A stretch of DNA of 64,000 bases from Gracilariopsis chorda (lineage: Eukaryota; Rhodophyta; Florideophyceae; Gracilariales; Gracilariaceae). Positions 42,259-54,721 of the stretch are shown here, piece after piece. The position numbers and the translations under genes are program-made. Every line of letters starts with the position of its first letter. Position 1 is the first letter of the stretch. The stretch covers positions 124,001 through 188,000 of the forward strand of contig NBIV01000039.1 of NCBI GenBank assembly GCA_003194525.1, read 5' to 3'. The notes under the pieces are model-generated. The model had not been told where the DNA came from and made no database searches. It was given only the letters and a program-made list of their open reading frames with translations.

Positions 42259-45200
42259 TCAACGTCCTCTACGAAAGAGCTCTGGGGTACAATACAATAT
42301 TGGTTGACGTAGTACCGAAAAGGAGACATGCCACGAGGTTGGACAGGTTCGTCGTCTGAAAAAATGTGATGTACAGCTGGCCATGCGTGAAAGAGCCATA
42401 ACGCAAATCCATTCCGATGCAACCACTATACGACTGAACCTTTGCCTTATTGGTATTAATGGCAAAACAGACACGTACTGGGAACTGTGTGCTAGTGAAG
42501 TTGGGAAATGAGAAATTTTTGTGTCCAGGTCCATATGGTATGCGCGGCAGGCATAGAGCCCTGCGATGACTTACTCCAGAAGCACGTCGAAGAAACAGTA
42601 AGTTGCGTTGCATGTCTTTCAGGGTATAGATAGCACCATTGACGTGGCCGTTTGAGGGATCAAAGTTTCGAAGAAGCATAACCACAAAGCTGTTTTTTTC
42701 AGTTTGAGGCGGTGTTCCAGCAGCGCTGACCCGGCATTCAGAGTGTTGAGCATCAATACAGCGTACTGCAGCGCTACAAAGTCCTTGTCAATCACTTTAT
42801 CCGCACTTATGTGCGTGCAATACGCCCTAGGTATCATATGGCCTACATAGTCGTTGAGCTCTGGTAGCCGGTAGTTTCGTGCGGTTATAATCACAGTTGA
42901 CGTTAGCCAATCTGCATCTACGTACTTTTGAGCTATATTATCAAACAACTTGCCGCCATGGTGCAGAATGAATCGACAAATTGTACGGACTTTGGCAGCG
43001 TAAAGGGGTGCTTTGGGGGGACAGTCCCTGGCAAGCGTCCTTCTCCAATATGCAAGAGAATTTTTTGGAACTGCAATGCCTCCTGTGTCACTGGAGGGTC
43101 TTGGTGGAGCGCAGAGAGCTGCGTGTACTCAGTGAGTCTCAAGTTGTGAAATTGGGGGAAGAGATTTGAGCATTTAATGAATGCATTGACAATCGCGGAT
43201 TAAGAGCCACCATGAACAACGGGAAGAATCTGCTGAAAGTCGCCAGAAAACAATACGAACTTGGCTTCAGATGGAAGCTGCGAGCGCCTTATGTCACAAA
43301 GAGTGCAGTGTGCGGCTTCGATGCAGAAGCGATGACACATTAAGATCTCTTCCCAGATAATGAGCTTCGCGTTCTGCATCCGATTGGCCAGGTGGGAGAT
43401 GACTGGGATGTTGCACGTGCTCTAAGCGGTCGTTGGGATTGGAATCCTTAACAACGAGTGGGCCGTTTGACCGCCCTCAAGCGGTGCGGCTCCTACAACA
43501 GACGTGGGTACCGTAAGGACGTACTTGGCCCAAAAGCGTAACGTGGCCTGAGTTGCCTTGAAGGGGAAGGTCTTGCCGGTTCCACCCGAGGCATCTAAGA
43601 AGAAGACGCGAATGATGGGATGCGTTACTGTAGAAGTACCACCAAGACCCTGCAGGCTCTTTGTGGACACGCCAGGAAGCATGGCCCTAATGACTATATT
43701 GAACGCCAGACCCTGAAGGTCATTCAAGAGAGGAAAGGCAACTTGCACAGTTTCTTGCAGGTCCGACTGGATTTGCTGCAGAGACCAAGATGGAACACAC
43801 AGTTCGGGTAGGTGTTCCATGGGGTTCGGAAGACCGTACGTGGATAGAGACGCCAATGTGCCACCCATTTCTTGCAGTGCCTTTTGCATTTCTAAGAGAA
43901 CGTAAGATCTGGTTCTATCGTCTTTGGCCAGTGCATGCATCATGCCGCAATGTCGAGCGCGTAAATCCTGCAGAAACATGGATAGATTCTGCTCCCAAAG
44001 AGTACGTTGGTCCGACAGCTCGCAGTAGAGCAAGATGGTAGCAAACAAATGAGAGAGCGGAGCAACTGAGCAGTTAATGGACTCATGCAGTGCTCTTCTC
44101 CACTTGCTGTCGTCGGACATAAGGCCTTTCTTGAGGTAGGGCTCCCTAAAGCTACCGCACTGCTGACCATCCACGGTGCGGAGATGCTGAAAGAAAGTGG
44201 CACCTGCTGTTTAGGTCAGGAGTAAGCGGAGGTGGTACCGCGCACCCTCTCGTGGTCTGGCAGTATAAATACGTCCAAGTACATGAGCACCGCTGCCATT
44301 GAACTCATATAGATCGGTTGCGGTGGCCTCTGAGGAGGAAGTGGGCTGGCGTCGAGATACTGAACGACGTCGGAGACACGCAAGCGCCCTCCAGCATTTG
44401 TTTGATTTATTACATGTCAAGTAACTGGGGAACTGCGCATAAGAGATATGCTATGCCCCAGGATACTTTTGGTTGGCCACAAACCAATCAGTCAGCTTAG
44501 TTCCTGCCCGCTCCCTGTTAGCAGCAGAATGCTCGTCGCTCTCCCGGAAGAACACCGTATGCTGATCTTCCAAGTGGATTCGAGCCGCACGACGGGTGGA
44601 TTGCGCTCAACAATGTTGAACGCAAGCATCCACTACACTGCATCGTAGAACACATAGCAGGCATCCTGGAAGTTCTGGATCTCTTCATGACCTCTCTTTG
44701 CTTCTACAATCTACATGTTGAATCCGTTAGAACCCTTTCACACATACTTGAAGAGGTACTTGATACTGCCAAGTCGCGATATGCATAGCTCAACTTTTAT
44801 GTGGCATGCAGACCGGCAGAGAAGCTCTGGACAGTGTAAAACCACCCACGAGTTGTCCAACGTCACTATGCGCTGTCGAAGCCCCACCATGCAGCTTTGC
44901 TCTACAGACACCCCGCCCTTGGGAAGTAGCGCGTCGTCGGTAGCTGATGTAGTACTCATTCTCAAGCTGTGCGGTCTTGGGGCAAAACGGCTTAGGAAAG
45001 TGCTTCAAGCAGGACAGCCTGCGCATGTAGGGTGCTGACCTGTTTTCTGCACAGCACAGTAGGTGAATCATGAGCTTTAGCACCAACTCTTGTAAGTTGG
45101 CGTCGGAGAAAAGAGGAGTCTCAACCGAGATGAGCTTGTCAATGTGTGCAAGGTCTCGGAGCTGCTGCTTTGTATACTCATTCAAGAATAAGATGATGTG

Positions 45201-47138
45201 CGCGTGGGACAGGCCTCACTTTTGAAACTGAACCACCCACAAGCAAGCAAAAATGGCTCCGCAAAACTTTTCATCAATGACGAACGATATCAAGGCTTTC
45301 ATCTTGAGACGAAACACTCGAGCACAAAGATCGGGTAGATCGGCAGTGCGCTAACCATCGAACAGCGCCGTGGTGATCTCGAGCCAGTTCAGATTGCATG
45401 TCATTGTGAGAGAGATATCGGGGTGCCCAATCATGCTGGATACAGCGATAATGTCGTTCATTTGCTATATCCTGTATCGGCCACCGCGAACTAAAGACGA
45501 GGAAAACACCAACAGTCGTCCAGCGCGAACAGCGTCAACCTCATCCACGCCCAGCAGAGATTCGCTTAAACGCTCCCCCAAAGATGTATATTCAGCAGCT
45601 GGAAATCTCTCCGGGTTCTTTCGCAAGTACGGCAAACTCTCTGACTCAATCTTGCAGAAGTGGTCGACCATGTACCTCTAGAAGAGCCGTTTCCTGCGTA
45701 GAATCGTCCTGAACTCGGTCTGTCTCTCGAAATGCTGCCACGAATACTACATCAGCGGAGCCACCTTTTTCTCTCGCAAGGCGTTGGGTCAGCAATACCT
45801 CATCTCTGGATGCCATCCGTCCTGGCCACCTGGGAATAGAAAAATGTAGCTCACGGGCTTGTACAATCTGTGAGTAACGCAGATAGTGTCCAGCACCTCA
45901 TCACCATTTACATTCAGCTCTGCCTGCCTACGCACAACAATATCGCGTATCCCAGTCTCGCTCTCCTCAGTCCCTGGAATGATGGCCGCAGCCTGGGACG
46001 CCTCGGGCCGGCTGTAGCGACGAACATGCTCGCCATGGGCCGTCTATCAGCTTGATCACCATCTGATACGAAATTGCTGGCGTATTGGTGATAGCCCACT
46101 TGGAATGTTCGCACGTATGGGTTTGACGTGTGTAACATGGCTGCCAGTTCAGACAACAGTTCGGGTTGGAGACGGGCCGTTATCCCCGCTTTCCGTGCAG
46201 ACTGCACGTCGTATTCGGTGTCGTGGATGTACACAGACAGAAATGCGGGCTGGAAACCCTGAGCTATAATGATTGGACCCATGTATTGATAGATCTTTCC
46301 CTACATGGTGACCATAGGAGTGAAGGTAGAGTCTCCTAAACCACGGTTACCCAATATTGCCTTGACGGAGGCCATGGAAAGACCTGTGTTGTAGGCACGA
46401 AGCTTAGCCCGAAATTGGTGCTCTTGGGGCCCAGTCGCAGTCAGCAGTAGGCGAAGAAGAGCAGGAGGTTTCAGAAGCTCAGGGAAGCTGAGATGCCTCT
46501 TTGCGCAGCACTGCGAGAAAAGAGGTTGCGAGCGGGAGCTGCTCACAACCCTTTTCTCTTTGAAATGCAACGCTCTGCAAAAACGGCACGCTACACTGAT
46601 GAGAGCGAGGTCCATGTAGCCAATTTCGTCCACATTATACGATACAAACAATCGGCGGGCAAAGTTTTGGCTCTCACGCTGTGCGTCAAGACGATGTTCT
46701 ATCAGCGGCACTCTGGAGCTCTCGTAACGCCTGCCTAGATGTTCTGTCAGAGTGACAGAGAGATTGTTGAGCTGTGGAGTCATCCTGTTTCTTTGCAGCG
46801 CGCCGGACATCGTGACCATTTCCCTCACAGTTTGCACGATCAACCGGAGCCTCTAAAGTTCGTGCTAAAGCTGTCGCCATACGCTCAGCCTCACGAACAT
46901 CATCAGTCTGCGTGGCAGCAGCTCTAGCTCTTCATCTTCTCGCACGATCCCTATCTGCCGCTCTACGAACTTCAGGCTGCTTCTCATTTTCATTAGCTCT
47001 CTGTACGGTGGCTCGCTCTATATTTCGACGTCTCCTCTCTGCCTGTTGCTCGTTAGATTACGCTGGACGCCTTGCAGCAGCACGTTGACGGTTCTGTTCA
47101 AGAGCATTACCTGAAGCACTGGGCTGAGTGGAAGGCAT
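42259..47138 (-). pseudogene. Second, divergent Helitron Rep-helicase (decayed)
   Basis: Starts at ATG 47138 with a charged Arg/Ala/Glu-rich N-terminus (IERATVQRANENEKQ) already holding a TAA and a TGA. The Helitron_like_N region is at about 46282-45914 (IHDTEYDVQSARKAG, LSELAAMLHTSNPYVRTFQ). The HUH nuclease motif is intact: GLSHAHIILFL, with His-Ala-His codons at 45198-45206, followed by HFPKPFCPKT and YYISYRRR near 44900. The Pif1 helicase has Walker A FFLDASGGTGKTF at about 43570-43610, and the C-terminal domain is at 42948-42259 (GHMIPRAYC, LRLKKTALWLCF, QFPVRVCFAIN, FTHGQLYITF). Several stops and frameshifts occur (for example at about 44210, 43420 and 42650). Its motif sequences differ strongly from the palindromic Helitron, so it is a separate family. 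No definite Helitron ends were found. Confidence 0.8.
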
Positions 47139-47789
47139 GGAGAAGAACAAGTTAATCCAGAGCAAAGAAAAGAAAACAATGCAAGAAGAGCAGCAGGAAA
47201 GAAAAGGAAAAAAAAGAAAAAAAAGTGGTCCTTAAAAAATGTGCAACGGGCTGTCTAACGAACTCTTTTATGAACCTAGCACCAAATTTTTGCATCTTTG
47301 CGACGATTTTAAAATATCTTCACAACAAAGAAACCACCTAGACTGAGGACTAGTCTCTACAGAGTACAGGGGGGGCTGTGCCTGAAGAGTCTGCCAGGAC
47401 TTGCGAGATTTACAATCCCAAATTTGCTGGGCAACTCTGTGCTGGACTTACTTTAGTCCGAATACCGTTTCACTTTAACAGTTCTTTACATCTAGACAGA
47501 GCCGCTGTTGTTCGACTCGTACTCTGTTGTCCCCTTCCTAGAACCTTTAAAGGCTACTCCTTGCGCAAAAAGCACGTTTTGTAGGTAGCTATCATGCTTC
47601 ACGTGAGCGCCCACCCAGATAAAGTTTCCGAACTAATCAAATCTGGATGGGAAACGCGTTATTCGGAGAAAACGTTACACTTAACAGATCCCACCAGTAC
47701 CACCAGCGTACCTTTTCCAGACTCCTGACTCGCCAATAACGCTAGAACCCACAACCCTAGGTTAACCACAGCGAAAGAGAACGCTAGCA
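47139..47789. other. Upstream flank of the second Helitron, no gene recognised
   Basis: A-rich at 47160-47235 (AAGAAAAGAAAAC, AAAAAGAAAAAAAAG). A 68-codon plus ORF at 47378-47584 has no known domain. The region may contain the Helitron promoter or 5' end. Confidence 0.35.
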
Positions 47790-48140
47790 CTTAGTGAAAG
47801 AGTGCATTGCACGCTTTTATATAGCATGCGAGTCACTGGTGCAGATGACCGTTGAAAAATAATAATTGGAACGGCCATGTGCACTGCAATGCAACGGATT
47901 GGTTGCTTTGGTGTAATCAGTGGGCTACTTTAGTCAAATAGCCGGGCTATGGTGGCTTGCAGAGGGCGCTAGGTGGAGACGTGTCGCATTATGCGGCGCA
48001 AAATGCCTCTTGGAGTGGATAAAGTTGAACGTTTCCACTTGGTGGCCTCCTTGTTAATTTTCCAGCCAGCGACTGGCCATAGAGCAACACACAGACAGAC
48101 AGACAGACAAATTTATCTTTAGTATAGTGCCCGGGACGAG
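47790..48140 (+). repeat. Unnamed repeat family, end block (copy B)
   Basis: Matches copies A and C: GCAGATGACCGTTGAAAAAT, GTCGCATTATGCGGCGCAAAATGCC, then ACACACAGACAGACAGACAGACAAA and TTTAGTATAG ending near 48127. It is directly followed by the body of another copy. Confidence 0.75.
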
Positions 48141-49385
48141 GGGCTCCTGTGCGTGCTTCACACACAAGTGTCAGGATTATTCCGTTGACTGTGGCATCAG
48201 TGGTGCAGAAAAACTCAATCAAAGGTCTAATATAGCGTAAAAGCAAACATGAGGTGCGTGTTTATAGACCATTGGCATGCAGTTTCTTATTGCAAGGTAT
48301 GATGGAAGAAATTGGCAATGGTGTGATCTGCATGCGGTTGTGAAACGCCCGCATGCAGAGCGCCCCACCGCCACTGCATGCATTCCGTAGAGGCTGTTAT
48401 GGAAATGGAAGGCTCTACCTGCGGGGGTTTCACTCCAGCGTGCACAGCACTGTACTGCCTCGGCGTTTCACACCGGCGTACAGAGCACCCCACCGCCACT
48501 GTATGCAGTCTGTAGAGCTTTTTATGGCAATGGCGTGCTATGAACGAAGGCGTTTCACGCCCCTGTGCGTAGAATTCAATGGCCTCTTCCAGCAGACTAT
48601 AGAGGCTGCTATGTCTGTGGAGTGCGTTGAATATAAATCTGCAAAGCGTTGCTCTGTGAACGGAAGAAGAATCGTCGCAGATTTCATCTTTGCGCATGAC
48701 TTTGTCGCGCAGAGCATTGTTGCGCACACCTTCGTTGCGCAGAGCATTATCGAAGGCAGACTCGGGTGTGCTCTTATGCAGTACGCCGTGCTGCGTTGTG
48801 TAGGTAGAATCGTTGCGTGCAGCATCATAGCGCATATCATCAAGACATAGAGCATTGTTGTGTAGAGGGTCATGTCATCGCAAAACTTCGTGCGGCTCTT
48901 ACGGTGCAGAGGATTATGGACATGTCGGCAAGCCAATACGGGTATATTCACGTAGCGCAAATTCAAGTTCGTACGTGAATCACAGCGAAGGAAAAGAGGA
49001 GCGCGCAGCACGCGAACGATACAGCACGATTTAGTGTACCGTGCAATTTCATTGGGGTGCATGACCATGATCAGTAAAGCGTGCAATGCCATTGGTGCAC
49101 ATGACCATTTCAAAATGGTAATTAAAACGTTCATGTGCATTGCACTGCAACGGCTTGGTTACTGTAGTGTAACGGTTCCGCTACTTAAATGAAACGGATA
49201 GGCTACTGTGGCGTGCAAAGGGCGCCCGGTGAAAACGTGTCGCAGTATTCGGTGCAAGATGCCTCTTGGAGCGCATAAAGTTACAATTTTCTACTTGGCG
49301 GCCCCCTTGCCTATTTTGCAGCCAATGAGTGGCCGTTTGCTGACAAACAGACACACAGACACACAAACGTCCGCTTTAGTATAAG
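48141..49385 (+). repeat. Unnamed repeat family, body plus end block (copy C)
   Basis: The uninterrupted reference copy. The body at 48141-48950 has imperfect about-125-bp repeats with TTATGGAAATGG/TTATGGCAATGG and GCATGCAGAGCGCCCCACCG, and a short direct repeat CGTTGCGCAGAGCATT near 48690-48750. The end block at 48990-49385 ends in ACAGACACACAGACACACAAACG...TTTAGTATA. Overlapping ORFs on both strands are by-products of the repeats. Superfamily unknown; a non-autonomous element is likely. Confidence 0.65.
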
Positions 49386-49936
49386 TGGGGGGCGTAGAAA
49401 TAATTGTGTAAATTCTCTTGCTCTCCGGCTAAGTTATGGTCTTGTTATGCCAAAGATGTAGAGTAGGTAGAATACGACGAACACCAAGTACTAAAACAAC
49501 CCCAGCTTGTAGAATGCGTGACACATCGTGGGCAGGAGCGAACGGCAGAAATCTTTTTAAGTACCCAATAAAGTACAACTTAGTAGACGAAGTGTCAACT
49601 ATCTCTCATTGCGATGCAGATAGCCTAGCGAACAACACTGTCCAAATTAACATGCAAAATGTATCAAGATACACAAAAGCCATCCCAACAGGTACCGTTC
49701 TTAGAACAATAAGTGTGGAAAACGGTCCTTTCTGGAAAAAGCAATTTTTGGGCACGTATCATCTGCTAACGCTGCTGATTTCCATATATATAAAGCTTAT
49801 TTGTTTCGGACTAATAGGGCAAGATTATTGAATCCAAAACCGCGTCACTTTCCACGAAGATGTGCTCAAAGCCAATAGACACATAGTTTTTGTTATAACA
49901 TTTTAAAATAACTTACAGGCTCGCAAGCCACAAACT
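49386..49936. other. Short unique stretch before the chromovirus
   Basis: Contains one 131-codon plus ORF (49436-49831) with no domain that I recognise and no evident promoter. It may be a chance ORF. Confidence 0.3.
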
Positions 49937-50722
49937 TGTAGTGCAATGCCCAGAAGCGGGCGTGTATCCAAATATATTAGAGACCTTTCCTCAATAGAGG
50001 TGAGCCCAGTTGGGCAGAGCCCTCCCAGGAGTGGCACGACTATGTTGGTTTATAAGGCCAAGGACACCCGTCGTGACTTGCGCAGGGAGGCTGAGACAAG
50101 AATCAGGTATCCGCAGAAGCGGAGTGTGGGAATGGTTGGCCTCTAGAGATGTGAGGTTTCGACGTTAGTGGCACGTGCGAGAACGAGCCGGGGGTAGCGG
50201 GAGAGACACCCTCTAAAGGGAAAAATAAGGGGGAGCTCAGTCACGAGTGTCGTGACGAGGACTAAAGGCAATGCCGGTAAATGAACCTTATACAAGGCGA
50301 ACACCAAGACAGTTGGAATAACAACCTGAATACTGGGGTCCTTTAGATGGGCAACGGAGTTAGACTTTTCGTAAGCTACGGTGCTTCCCTCCAAAGAGGA
50401 GTACATAAAACACGAAGGCGGTGAGGTCTATAGCCAATTTCCCAGGTTATTATCCTTTGTTGGGGAGGGTTTAGTGGTGCGACGGAAACTCGATGGCGCA
50501 CTGTGTACTAACCATCCCGGAAATGGGTGTAAAAATAAAAAATTGAATTAACTAAATTAATCCACTTCGGTGGTTCATGCCCACTACTGTGGCCAACTAT
50601 CAACTGACTCTTCCGTTTCACACGTGTCAAATCCACTATTAGTGGTCGTAGTTCATGCACTGATTACATTATCGAAGTACTCTGGAAATCAACCAAGCAC
50701 CAAGAATCACTCCCTGAGGGCA
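49937..50722 (-). repeat. Chromovirus 3' LTR (left on the plus strand)
   Basis: 786 bp, TG...CA, aligns end to end with 60758-61543. The minus strand just inside (from 50723) is moderately purine-rich (AGGAGGGTGATATGAAGTGAAA), a plausible polypurine tract. Confidence 0.87.
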
Positions 50723-50943
50723 TTTCACTTCATATCACCCTCCTAAGTGGGGAAAGCAACCGCGAGCACGGGCGAATCCCAGCAGAAAATGTGTGATAAA
50801 ATTCCAAACCTCTCCGGGTCACTGGGTCAAACTTCTGACTCAGAGAAACAACCTTCTGCAAAAGCATCGAACGGGCCATCCTAACTGCAAGCTCTTTTCC
50901 TTCTTACTCGACTCAGTCAGATCACAGCCTTTTAAAGGAGAAT

Positions 50944-52380
50944 ATGAAGAACAAGAACAACCAACCTTCCAGAAAGACTCCAGTCGGGAAGGGTACAACC
51001 GGATTCCAGTCGGTACCCTTGGTACAAGGGAGGCGAACTCCAGCACAGCCGGCCAACATTGGCGCAGCGTACCAGCATGGGGTCCAACGTCCACCAGCGG
51101 TGAATCCTTCTCGACTGATCCAGATGGTGACTTGGCCTTCTTATAACGCCCTTGTAGGGTTAGATCCGATGAATTTGAGTCACGCTTCTCAGGTCTGGCT
51201 TGCGCCGTGGTTTCATTCCATCGCTGCCCTCGACGAGGATTTTGTTTGGGTCTACGTGGATGGTTCCGGTACCCTGCCCGGGGATCTACACAGCCTCTTC
51301 CCGTCGCCGTGGAACTGGTGGCATTTAATCACCATCCCATTGCACCTTATCCGAAGAAACGCGGAAGAATCCGCGAGTACGGCTCATGCAGCACTGGTGC
51401 GGATCGCATATCAACGGCAGAGCCTGGCGCCTTTCAATTTCCTGGTGCCTACCAGCTTTGGCCTCGACGTCAGCCCATTCCTCACGTGTTGTTAAATCGG
51501 TTACGGTGAAAACCTGGCCAGTCTTGAAACCCTACCTGAAAGGAACTTTCCTGCTGCCTGGCAAGAAGTCCTCTGTTGGCAATGACCAATACTTCGGGCT
51601 GAATTCAGGTAGCTTCCCCAGCAATCCCGCTCTAACTCCTTCCAAAACTTCATCCATTATGAACGGCGCTGGCAATCCCGATTCGGGTACTTTGTCCCTT
51701 ACCAAAACGTGGAGATTGAGCGGTTGCTCTGCCTCACCAACATGGTCGGTACGTCGCACCCCCCGAATGGTGAAGGTTTCACGAGCCCTGCCAGGGTTGC
51801 TACGTTGAGCTCCCGCCGGCACTCACGTACCTCCGTTCGTATTTGATTCAGGATCCCCAGTCTGGGCTTTGGTCGGTAATTGTAAGCGAATGGGGTGCCT
51901 GCACTGCAGCGTATATCCTCGCTGATGTTTATGACCAGTATCGAATGTGCTGCGTCCAACCTCGTGTGCCGGCCGCTATTCGCAGCATGGACCTCAGTGT
52001 CCCCATTGGGCGTATTGCAAACAATGACGAATTACTCGAATTACCTGGTTTGATCGAAAGTACTGACTGGAGTGAGGTTCCGCTGGAACAGAGCGATTGG
52101 CTTGACGGCGGTTGTAGCGGTACCGGTGGTCCAGGTCTTGGTGGAAACACCACCCTCGCAAGGTTATTTCATCTAGTTCGATCTCTGGGAGTTCCAAGAG
52201 ATTTCCTACGAGGAGGCGAGGGAACTCCGCGCCACGCCGCGGCACGAGCCGGACTACCAACAGATTGGGTACGTCGACTCTGACGATTACTACCGCACGT
52301 ATAGCGGGGATGACCTGATGGAAAATAACGAACCCGGAGAGCCGGGAGACATGGAACTGATGTTTCTGACATGGTCGTAG
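50944..52380 (+). pseudogene. Antisense reading frame between pol and 3' LTR of the chromovirus
   Basis: On the strand opposite to gag-pol. An ORF from ATG 50944 to 51495 encodes 183 residues, Trp-rich in its second half (VTWPSYNALVGLDPMNLSHA, WFHSIAALDEDFVWVYV, WNWWHL). The sequence beyond still looks coding but shifts frames: NSFQNFIHYERRWQSRFGYF and NVEIERLLCLTNMVGT near 51630-51750, then 51843-52283 (SVIVSEWGACTAAYILADVY), then a tail ending ELMFLTWS and TAG at 52378-52380. I do not recognise the family. Antisense ORFs in this position are known from some plant Ty3/gypsy lineages; whether this one is related is unknown. Composition bias from the opposite strand is a weaker alternative. 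Confidence 0.4.
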
Positions 52381-52799
52381 ATGAGTCCCTGGAGGGGGTG
52401 CCTCCAGTTTCTAGTCCTTCGACGGCAAGTGCCGGTCCTTCACTCCCCAGCGGGATTATAGTCCATGAACGCGATTTCATAGCCTGCTTCCTCCGTAGAG
52501 CGGTTTTAAGCGCTGCGGAGGTTTCGGATGACGCCACCACGATGGCAGATGCCTTGCCTTACCGCCTTGTGGGTGGTCACGCCCCAGAAGATGGGGAGGG
52601 GTCGAACCTCTAATCCAGTATCCTGGTCTCTTTCCCTGGCTTAGCCAGTAATGTAGCCTAGCATCACACACGAGCGCGAGGCTCCTGAGTAAACTTTCCC
52701 ATTTAGAACGGCTTTCCCTCCTCCATCCCCGTCTTTGACGAAGTCCACACAAAAAGGGATGTACTCCTCTTTCCTATGTTCTCCTACTTCGCGACATTT

Positions 52800-54720
52800 T
52801 TATCCCACTTGGGCATTGCTCAGAGTAGCTGGATTTGCGGTACCCACGCTGCGGTGATATTGGAACACCTTCGAACGGGGAAGGTGTCCGATGGGTTCCA
52901 TGGTGTCCCAGCTTGGGACATATCCGTACCAACGGACGCAGTATCTTAGAATACCTTCCTGATTCCAAGTGTGCCCAACGATTTGGTCAATCACAAATTC
53001 TTGTTTGTATACTCGCCGGCCTTGCCGTTTTATAGTGGCCTCGATTGTCAGAGGTTGCCGGTGGGACGGGATGTTTTCCCTTAGGGGTGCTTCAGTATGC
53101 AACGTGCCGGCTTTGTTGGGAGTGTGCGGCGCAGAGGGCAGAATAATATACCTCAACAGGGTGTCTTCGTGGAACGGGTGTCGCGTTTCACGGTAATTTG
53201 GTCGTGTGTCTATTTTTAAGGGGTCTTCCGACCCATTCTGACGGTAGTCCGGTCGAACCGCGAGGTTGCCGGTATTTTGTCGATTTGGCAGAGTTGCGGA
53301 GGTCATTCCCTGGAGGGGCTTTCCGCGTCGTGCGGTGATTGGTGCGGCGCGCCCAATCTCCGTGCATTCACGTGAATCCCACGACATGTGGTTCTGAACC
53401 GCCTCCCTGCGTTCCGCCTCCCTTGGCATGGGCCTTACACTGTCCGGCTGCGCCGTGCACTGCTGTATTGGCACCCGGTATTCCGCGGTTACTTCCAGTG
53501 CTCCGCCGTTTTGCATCAAACTACCTGATGGACCGTGAAAAGCTGGGGCCATGGGCACCCTGTCCGGGACGTTTGTCTCTAATTGAGGTATGATGTCTTC
53601 CTCAAGAGGTGCATCATCCGAGAAGATCTATTTAACCCTGGTGACGACACCGGTTTTTTCTGAGACGATTGGTATACTACCAGGAATGCGCGGGGACTTC
53701 AGCACTTCGATCTACGAAGTTCAGACAACATTCCCGTTATGAAAGGTTTTCAAGTCAGGGGCGGTAAAGCCAGGGAGTTTAGTTGCAAGAGGTGCATTCC
53801 TGCATTCCTCCCCCAAGAGGCTCTGTTCAATGTCCCGAGTTGCTGGTTTTCCAACGCGTTCATTGCCCACTACCAGCAGTGCAGATGGTGCTGAGCAATC
53901 CATCCCGGCTGGAAATTCGTCGTAGACGGTTCTGCGAGTACACCCTGGTGAGGGGTATTCGAAACGATACTGCTATTGTGACTCAGAAAATTGCCCTGGT
54001 TCAGGGGTACAGACTGCAATTTCGATCCACTCTTCAGAATCATACGCTGTAACAGCGTCGTTCCCGAACCCTGATTGGGAGATTGCAGGGCATCGTCGGC
54101 CTTCCTTGTTCCACGGTGAGGTTCAGTATAACCATTCCATGTCTCACGGATCAAATCCCGTTGTGACGGTAAACAATTTCCATCGTAGTGATTGTTCCCC
54201 TCCCCCTCCCTAGAAGTAGCAACGGGAGTAGTAGTAGGGTATCCCGCATTGCGGGTGTAAATGCGCGTCGAAGGGGCGGTAGTGCTAGGAGTAGCGAAAG
54301 GTCCGTTTGGACCGGAATGATTTGGCTGAGCCGGGGGTTCTGACAAAGTCAGTAATTCCGAGAGGCCCCGAGTAGGGTGTGGGACCATAGTCGGTGTATT
54401 TGGTCCGGGGGCTTCCGGCCTTGCTCAATCCGTAGAGACGGGTTTCCCTGTATCCAGGACAATCTCAGAAGAGAGAGGAAGGGCAGGTACAACACGATCG
54501 TAGGAAATCCGCTAGTTTGCCTTGCCCAACTCCACTACAACAGTGTCTGAGTTAACGGAGACCACTTTTGACGGTCGATCCGCCACAGGCGAAAGCTTTT
54601 GACGCTTATACTATTATGGCGTATAATATTCCTTTCGTATAAAAACGTAGGTATTAGACCGTATGCATGTAGAATTACCTCGTAGACGAGCGCCCAAATC
54701 CCGCTTGTACGAGGCTTATG
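52800..54720 (-). pseudogene. Chromovirus pol C-terminus: GPY/F-like region, linker and chromodomain
   Basis: After the integrase core the minus strand reads KLSPVADRPSKVVSVNSDTV and SYDRVVPALP (about 54480-54600), the usual post-core module of gypsy integrases. Then comes an unusually long Pro/Ser/Thr-rich linker (53870-54388 and 53060-53558). Last is a chromodomain at about 52850-53010: EFVIDQIVGHTWNQEGILRY, CVRWYGYVPSWDTMEP. In the family this domain directs insertion into particular chromatin. The linker is broken by stops and frameshifts. Confidence 0.7.
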
Positions 54721-54721
54721 C

